From Bacteroides stercorirosoris (GTDB taxonomy: Bacteria > Bacteroidota > Bacteroidia > Bacteroidales > Bacteroidaceae), in assembly GCF_900142015.1 (NCBI RefSeq), contig NZ_FQZN01000026.1:1-64000 (forward strand): a stretch of DNA of 64,000 bases, written 5' to 3'. Position numbers and translations under genes: made by a program. This document shows, in pieces, positions 59,240-64,000 of this stretch. Numbering within the stretch: the stretch's first letter is position 1; every line of letters begins with the position of its first letter. The notes under the pieces are model-generated. The model made no database searches. It had not been told where the DNA came from and saw only the letters and a program-made list of their open reading frames with translations.

Positions 59240-60460
59240 TTACCCTTCAGCCTCAATATTCCTGATTTCCCGTTTCAGGCAAGCCGGAAGTTCTTCATTT
59301 AAGTGTTGATGACATGCCATCTCGATGGAATACATCCGGGCAATGCAGTAATTGCTATGCTTACAATTGCAACGTGCGTTCTCCTCTTCGCGCATACGGT
59401 TGACAAAGCCCGGTTCATTGAGCAATGCACGCGCCATCTGCACGGCTTCAAAACCATCATCCAACACCTCATCTATCTTTTCACGAGACACTAAACCACC
59501 CACATACACCAGCGGCATCTTGATTTCCGCCCGAAACTTCAACGCATCCTCCAGGAAATAGGCCTCCTTGAATGGGACAGTCGGAATCATCCATTTTCCT
59601 ACCATCCGCACACCATACTTCAGCCACCAGCAATCCATATAGTGAGTCATAGAACGAATAGGCATCCGGCCACGCATCACATACATAGGAGCTTTACTAA
59701 CAAAACCTCCGCTCAACACCAATGCATGAGCGCCCGATTGCTCCAGACGCCTTGCCACCTGCATCGTTTCATCCATTTCCATACCGCCACGAAACCCGTC
59801 ACGCATATTCATCTTCACCAATACAGCCATATCGGTTCCGGCAGCTTTCATCACTTCTTCCATCACCATATCCATAAAACGCATCCGGTTTTCCAGCGAA
59901 CCACCGAAGCAATCCTTACGGTGATTAGTATAAGGAGAAAGAAACTGAGAAATCAGATATCCGTGTCCGGCATGTATTTCAACGGCATCAAAACCTGCTT
60001 CACGAGCCAGATTCACAGCACGGCCATACGCACGTGCCATCTCCGGCAATTCTTCTTTTTTCAAGCCACGAACGAAAGTAGGTGAATAAAGATTGAAACC
60101 GGTGGAAGCTCCGACAGGAGTAACACCACAGATACTTTTATGCGACATATTGCCGCAATGTCCCAATTGGATAGCCGCAGCAGCACCTTCGGCATGTACA
60201 GCATCAGTCAGTTCCTTTAATCCGGGAATGATTTCAGGCCGCATCCACAATTGACGGTCGAAGGATAATCCACTTTGAGTGACGGCTGCATAGGCCACAG
60301 TAGTCATACCAATACCCCCAGCCGCAACTGAGCGGTGATAGTCAAGCAACATTTGCGAAGGAACATTACCCGGACACATACTTTCAAATGCCGCCGAACG
60401 GATAGTACGGTTCCGTAACGTCAGCGGACCAAAAGTTACAGGAGTAAACAACTTGCTCAT
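59240..60460 (-). CDS. Old Yellow Enzyme-family flavin oxidoreductase, candidate 5-beta-reductase
   Basis: This 406-aa FMN-binding TIM-barrel protein has LFTPVTFGPLTLRNRTIRSA, the active-site LGHCGNMSH, and the segment DAVEIHAGHGYLISQFLSPY with TNHRKDCFGGSLENR. It lacks the FAD/NAD half found in 2,4-dienoyl-CoA reductases, yet the C terminus has four Cys (RCNCKHSNYC and a fourth near SIEMAC) that could hold an iron-sulfur cluster. Such enzymes reduce enone double bonds. Neighbours suggest a steroid or bile-acid 4-ene as substrate. The gene lies 44 bp after the 5-alpha-reductase-like gene. Confidence 0.87.
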   Translation of the reverse strand: MSKLFTPVTFGPLTLRNRTIRSAAFESMCPGNVPSQMLLDYHRSVAAGGIGMTTVAYAAVTQSGLSFDRQLWMRPEIIPGLKELTDAVHAEGAAAAIQLGHCGNMSHKSICGVTPVGASTGFNLYSPTFVRGLKKEELPEMARAYGRAVNLAREAGFDAVEIHAGHGYLISQFLSPYTNHRKDCFGGSLENRMRFMDMVMEEVMKAAGTDMAVLVKMNMRDGFRGGMEMDETMQVARRLEQSGAHALVLSGGFVSKAPMYVMRGRMPIRSMTHYMDCWWLKYGVRMVGKWMIPTVPFKEAYFLEDALKFRAEIKMPLVYVGGLVSREKIDEVLDDGFEAVQMARALLNEPGFVNRMREEENARCNCKHSNYCIARMYSIEMACHQHLNEELPACLKREIRNIEAEG

Positions 60461-60504
60461 GAGTATTATTTATGATTTGTGATTTATGATTTATAAGAGA
60501 GAGA

Positions 60505-61266
60505 TTAATAGAGAAAGGGGAAAACACGTTTCCTGTCTCCTACCTCATCTCCAAATTCTTCTTTATAGTGATGCCAAATGGCATTGGCACGCGGAACCAG
60601 ATTGGCCACAGTCCACCACAGGAAAACGAGTCCGGAAAGCGACCACGTCAGTATCGCCCAGCCCGTCCATTCCACTATCTCACCGAAGTAATTGGCAGAA
60701 GTGACATAACGATACATACCTCGCGATGGCAGGTAGTGCTGTGTATCTCCCGGTTTGCGCAAATGGCGGATGATGTAATCAGAATACCAGTTAATAGCCA
60801 TGCCGGTGAAAAACAATAATACCCCGATAATAAACTGGGGAGTCATCAGCCAAGCAGGTGTATAGAGAGTAGCGGGTGCCAGATAAAAGAGCCATTCGCC
60901 CTGCATGAAACCATTCAACAGGTTGAACACCACTCCCATCAGCATAATGGCAAGCGGCATCCGGCCCTTCCCCTTCAGCAATAAAGGGAAAATAAACGCA
61001 CGCTGAAAATAATGCAGTTGAAATAAAAGGAAGAAGATCAGCGGAACAAGCAAATGATAACGGTCGGAATTCCACCAAAGTATTGCCATCACAATAAATA
61101 CCGGTGCCTCCATCAGTATCCAAGCCAGTTTATTGTTAATCGAAAAGCCCCACGATGCCGTGCGGAACATTCCATACCCCGCCTTGATAAAGTAAAGTGC
61201 GATAAAAACGAATAGTGCGATGATGCTCATCACACCAAGAAATATCCGGAAAGTCTCTTGCTCCAT
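60505..61266 (-). CDS. Steroid 5-alpha-reductase-family membrane protein
   Basis: This 253-aa protein has about six membrane spans. The C-terminal half has the steroid 5-alpha-reductase hallmarks: RHLRKPGDTQHYLPSRGMYR, SANYFGEIVEWTGWAILTWS, WTVANLVPRANAIWHHY and the very end KRVFPFLY. In eukaryotes this family uses NADPH to reduce the 4-ene of 3-ketosteroids to the 5-alpha product. Length equals mammalian SRD5A1 (about 259). It is the first gene of an apparent three-gene operon with its own -7 box 23 bp upstream. Confidence 0.9.
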   Translation of the reverse strand: MEQETFRIFLGVMSIIALFVFIALYFIKAGYGMFRTASWGFSINNKLAWILMEAPVFIVMAILWWNSDRYHLLVPLIFFLLFQLHYFQRAFIFPLLLKGKGRMPLAIMLMGVVFNLLNGFMQGEWLFYLAPATLYTPAWLMTPQFIIGVLLFFTGMAINWYSDYIIRHLRKPGDTQHYLPSRGMYRYVTSANYFGEIVEWTGWAILTWSLSGLVFLWWTVANLVPRANAIWHHYKEEFGDEVGDRKRVFPFLY

Positions 61267-61288
61267 ACTGTTTCGATTTAAGTACGGG

Positions 61289-61296
61289 CAAAGATA
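61289..61296 (-). promoter_or_regulatory. -7 box of the 5-alpha-reductase-like operon
   Basis: The minus strand reads TATCTTTG, a TAnnTTTG match just upstream of the ATG at 61266. It lies only a few bases past the gltA terminator. Confidence 0.6.
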
Positions 61297-61299
61297 TAG

Positions 61300-61333
61300 A
61301 AAAAGGGGGAAAAAGAAAACTTTCTCCCCCTAA
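61300..61333 (-). terminator. Terminator of acn-icd-gltA
   Basis: On the minus strand AGGGGGA-AAAG pairs with CTTT-TCCCCCT and is followed by TTTTTC. It lies 16 bp after the gltA stop. Confidence 0.75.
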
Positions 61334-61348
61334 ATAGTTTACAAAAAC

Positions 61349-62692
61349 TTATCGTTTCTTGATAGGCACATAAGCTGTTTCTTCGAGCACATTCTTGTAG
61401 GCCGGACGGATGATGCGCTTACCTTCGAAGTTCAATTCTTCGTTACGGTGGGCACACCAGCCGACGATACGGGCCATAGCAAACAGCGGCGTAAAGATTT
61501 CCTGCGGCAATCCGATCATCTCATAAACAAAACCGGAATAGAAGTCAACATTGCTCGATACTGTCTTTCCGTTATTCTTCACACGGCCGAACACTTCGAT
61601 GGCACGCTCTTCCAGCAGTTCAAGGAAAGCAAATTCACGTTCTTTCCCTTTCTCTTTGGCAAGGTCTCGGGCCAGTTCCTTCAATAAGATGGCACGCGGG
61701 TCGGAAATCGTATAGACGGCATGGCCGATACCATAAATCAGTCCGGTCTTGTTATACACTTCCTTATTCAGCATACGGGTGAAGTACGTGTCAATCTCGT
61801 CCACATTCGTCCAGTCCTGTATGTTCTCCTGCAAATGGTGAAACATATCGGCCACCTGAATATTCGCGCCACCATGAAGCGGGCCTTTCAGCGAACCGAT
61901 ACCGGCAGCAATTGCTGAGTAGGTATCCGTTCCGGTTGAAGAAGTGACGCGAACGGTGAACGTAGAGTTGTTACCACCCCCGTGTTCAGCCTGAAGCACC
62001 AACAGGAGATCGAGGGTACGGGCGTCCAGTTGCGTATAATCACGTTTCAGCATATGAAGGAAATTCTCGGCAATCGAAAGATTCTCCTGCGGATGGCGGA
62101 TATGCAAGGAACGGCCGAAAGTGGCATGACGAAGCATATTGTATGCGTATGCAATGATAGTGGGGAATTTGGAAATGAGGTCTATGCTCTGACGCATCAG
62201 ATTATCGCGGGAAGTGTCATCAGCTTCCGGGTCGAAGCGGTACATTTCGAGTACGCTGCGTGCCAGGATATTCATAATGTTGTTTCCTTCCAACTCAATG
62301 ATATTCATCTTGGTTTTCTGCTCCAACGGCATGTTATCATTGATAAGTTCGCGGAAAGAAGCCAGTTCCTCTTTATCGGGCAGATTACCGGACAGCAGCA
62401 GATAGGCCACTTCCTCAAATCCGAAACGCTTCTCCTTCACAAATGCGTGGACAATATCTTCCACATCATATCCCCGGTAGAACAGTTTACCCGGAATCGG
62501 CTTCAAGCCACCGCCGGGAATACGTTCGTAACCCACTACGTTACCAATCCGGGTAAGCCCGACCAACACACCCGTGCCATCTTCATTACGCAAACCGCGT
62601 TTCACATCAAACTTGGAGAACAATTCAGTATCAATCCGAACAGCTTCCTTCATATTCTCGGAGAGCTTATAAACGATGTATTCCTTCTTCAT
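61349..62692 (-). CDS. gltA: Citrate synthase
   Basis: This 447-aa enzyme condenses oxaloacetate and acetyl-CoA. Catalytic segments: GPLHGGANIQVADM, GIGHAVYTISDPRA with the second His, and SNVDFYSGFVYEMIGLP with the Asp. It also has EHGGGNNSTFTVRV. It is the last gene of an acn-icd-gltA set and the length is usual for Bacteroidales. Confidence 0.96.
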   Translation of the reverse strand: MKKEYIVYKLSENMKEAVRIDTELFSKFDVKRGLRNEDGTGVLVGLTRIGNVVGYERIPGGGLKPIPGKLFYRGYDVEDIVHAFVKEKRFGFEEVAYLLLSGNLPDKEELASFRELINDNMPLEQKTKMNIIELEGNNIMNILARSVLEMYRFDPEADDTSRDNLMRQSIDLISKFPTIIAYAYNMLRHATFGRSLHIRHPQENLSIAENFLHMLKRDYTQLDARTLDLLLVLQAEHGGGNNSTFTVRVTSSTGTDTYSAIAAGIGSLKGPLHGGANIQVADMFHHLQENIQDWTNVDEIDTYFTRMLNKEVYNKTGLIYGIGHAVYTISDPRAILLKELARDLAKEKGKEREFAFLELLEERAIEVFGRVKNNGKTVSSNVDFYSGFVYEMIGLPQEIFTPLFAMARIVGWCAHRNEELNFEGKRIIRPAYKNVLEETAYVPIKKR

Positions 62693-62717
62693 TTTCGTAT
62701 CGTTTTAATCGTTAGTA

Positions 62718-63866
62718 TTATTTTTCTATTCTTTCTACAATCTCCCGCGTAAAGGCAGAAGTAGACAAAGAGACGCCGCCGGGCATGAAGCGCGCCAGGT
62801 CGGCGGTGGCACGGGCATCGAGGAAACTGCGTTCCAGGGCGTGTTCTATCAGAGAGGCCGGTTCTTTCCAGCCTAAATATTCGAGCATCATCACGGCGGA
62901 GAGGATGATGGAGCAAGGATTCACTATATCTTTGCCTGCAATATTCGGTGCTGTGCCGTGTGTGGCTTCAAAGATGGCATGCCCCGTCTGGTAATTGATA
63001 TTCGCACCGGGAGCGATGCCGATACCACCCACCATTGCCGCCAACTGGTCGGAAACATAATCTCCATTCAAATTAAGGGTGGCTATTACGGAATATTCTT
63101 CGGGAATCAACAAGGTGTTTTGCAGGAAAGCGTCCGCTATGCAATCTTTAATGACCAAACGTCCGTCAGCCAATGCCTCACCGAATTCACGCTCCGCCAA
63201 CTCATAGCCCCACTTCTTGAAACCGCCTTCAGTAAACTTCATGATATTGCCTTTGTGTACCAATGTTACGGAAGGCAATTTGTTTTCGAGCGCATAGCGA
63301 CACGCAGCACGCACCAGACGCTCCGTTCCTTCTTTGGAAACAGGCTTCACACCAAACGATGACGTATTGGGGAAACGTACTTTCGTCACGCCCATTTCGT
63401 CATGCAGAAAGCGGTAGAATTTTTCCGCCTCCGGTGTACCCGCCTCCCACTCGATACCTGCATAGATATCTTCCGTATTCTCACGGAACACGCACATATT
63501 CACTTTTTCCGGATGGCGAACCGGAGAATGAATGCCTTGATACCAGCGAACCGGACGCAGGCACACATACAAATCCAGCGTTTGGCGCAACGCTACATTC
63601 AGAGAGCGAATACCACCGCCGACAGGAGTCGTCAACGGGCCTTTGATACCCACTTTGTAGTCGCGAAAGGCTTCCATCGTTTCATCGGGCAACCACAGGC
63701 CGCACTTTTTGAAAGCCCGTTCGCCTGCCCATACTTCCATCCATTCAATCTGCCGCTGCCCACTGTAGGCTTTCTGCACGGCAGCATTCACAATAGCCTG
63801 CATGGAGGGGGTCACTTCAACTCCCACTCCATCACCCATGATAAAAGGTACTGTAATTTTATCCAT
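62718..63866 (-). CDS. icd: Isocitrate dehydrogenase
   Basis: This 382-aa enzyme oxidises isocitrate to 2-oxoglutarate. It shows VPFIMGDGVGVEVTPSM, the substrate loop RSLNVALRQTLDLYVCLRPV with the phosphorylatable-type Ser, FRENTEDIYAGIEW and the ATHGTAPNIAGKDIVNPCS signature. Most like the NADP-dependent E. coli type; cofactor choice is inferred. It lies 25 bp before gltA and 3 bp after aconitase. Confidence 0.95.
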   Translation of the reverse strand: MDKITVPFIMGDGVGVEVTPSMQAIVNAAVQKAYSGQRQIEWMEVWAGERAFKKCGLWLPDETMEAFRDYKVGIKGPLTTPVGGGIRSLNVALRQTLDLYVCLRPVRWYQGIHSPVRHPEKVNMCVFRENTEDIYAGIEWEAGTPEAEKFYRFLHDEMGVTKVRFPNTSSFGVKPVSKEGTERLVRAACRYALENKLPSVTLVHKGNIMKFTEGGFKKWGYELAEREFGEALADGRLVIKDCIADAFLQNTLLIPEEYSVIATLNLNGDYVSDQLAAMVGGIGIAPGANINYQTGHAIFEATHGTAPNIAGKDIVNPCSIILSAVMMLEYLGWKEPASLIEHALERSFLDARATADLARFMPGGVSLSTSAFTREIVERIEK

Positions 63867-63869
63867 TTC

Positions 63870-64000
63870 TTATCTTGCATTAAGGGCAGAGCCGGCACGG
63901 AACCAACTTATCTGCAATTCATTATACGTATGTTGAGCTTCAAAACTTTCTTTCGTCCCATCTTCATGGTGAAGGACAACTTTAAGGTTACGGCCGGGAG
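63870..64000 (-). CDS. Aconitate hydratase, C-terminal fragment (runs off the window)
   Basis: The last 43 codons before the TAA at 63870-63872 read PGRNLKVVLHHEDGTKES, then QHTYNELQISWFRAGSALNA, the typical end of aconitase. The 5' part lies beyond base 64000. With icd 3 bp downstream and gltA after it, this is the oxidative branch of the TCA cycle as one operon. Confidence 0.88.
   Translation of the reverse strand, partial: PGRNLKVVLHHEDGTKESFEAQHTYNELQISWFRAGSALNAR

Overview
The window is chromosomal DNA of a gut Bacteroidales bacterium, most likely a Bacteroides species. The evidence is: many promoters with the Bacteroides -7 box TAnnTTTG (several with a TTTG or TTG -33 box about 20 bp upstream), lipoproteins with an acidic stretch after the lipobox Cys, TonB-dependent receptors with a carboxypeptidase-like N-terminal domain, a B12 operon containing the Bacteroides surface protein BtuG, a PorQ-like protein, and little use of Shine-Dalgarno sequences. 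About 52 protein genes, one tRNA, one cobalamin riboswitch and many structured intergenic repeats are visible. There is no rRNA, CRISPR array, transposase or phage gene.

Layout. 0-2.2 kb: dTDP-sugar genes rfbB-rfbA. 2.4-7.4 kb: a metallophosphoesterase divergent from polyphosphate kinase and a large Pit-type phosphate transporter (phosphate storage and uptake). 7.5-12.4 kb: a two-gene unit coding an exported WD40/OmpA-like protein and an exported TPR/caspase-fold protease. 12.6-19.2 kb: CCA-adding enzyme, a lipoprotein, a stand-alone receiver domain, an ABC-F ATPase and an RclA-like flavin disulfide reductase. 19.2-25.6 kb: a heavy-metal efflux set (His/Cys-rich small protein, His-rich adaptor, HME-type RND pump, TolC-like channel). 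25.6-26.9 kb: a serpin lipoprotein. 27.0-33.6 kb: cobalamin riboswitch followed by btuB-btuG-btuF-btuC-btuD.

33.6-36.3 kb is a small accessory stretch: a HEPN/MNT toxin-antitoxin pair, an RHH antitoxin-like gene whose partner toxin survives as 19 codons, a kinase-like pseudogene with an in-frame TAG, two 22-bp-period repeat arrays and a candidate small RNA. 36.3-40.7 kb: an RsmF-type methyltransferase and a TonB-dependent receptor preceded by a His-rich small membrane protein. 41.3-42.8 kb: an ECF sigma operon with overlapping genes. 43-48.2 kb: phospholipase D family protein, thyA, folA, an Lrp-type regulator, an M64 peptidase and a GNAT acetyltransferase. 48.3-54.3 kb: ExbB / membrane protein / ExbD / ExbD, tRNA-Ser, TatD, an uncharacterised gene, a polyprenyl synthase and TonB. 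54.4-58.3 kb: porQ-like, cmk, ispH, pfkA. 58.3-61.3 kb: 5-alpha-reductase-like, Old Yellow Enzyme-like and SDR genes, which resemble the steroid/bile-acid reductase cluster of gut Bacteroidales. 61.3 kb to the end: gltA, icd and the 3' end of aconitase.

The least explained signals are in the non-coding DNA. (1) Four intergenic arrays have short motifs repeated at exactly 21-22 bp, with a different core in each array. (2) A palindrome TTCATGCAAGCATGAA is fused to a promoter-like block in front of three unrelated genes. (3) Two copies of a large hairpin element lie 27 kb apart, one of them apparently between cca and its promoter. (4) A perfect 15-bp inverted repeat covers most of the start codon of the RclA-like gene. 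All functional claims rest on motif recognition by eye; no searches were run.
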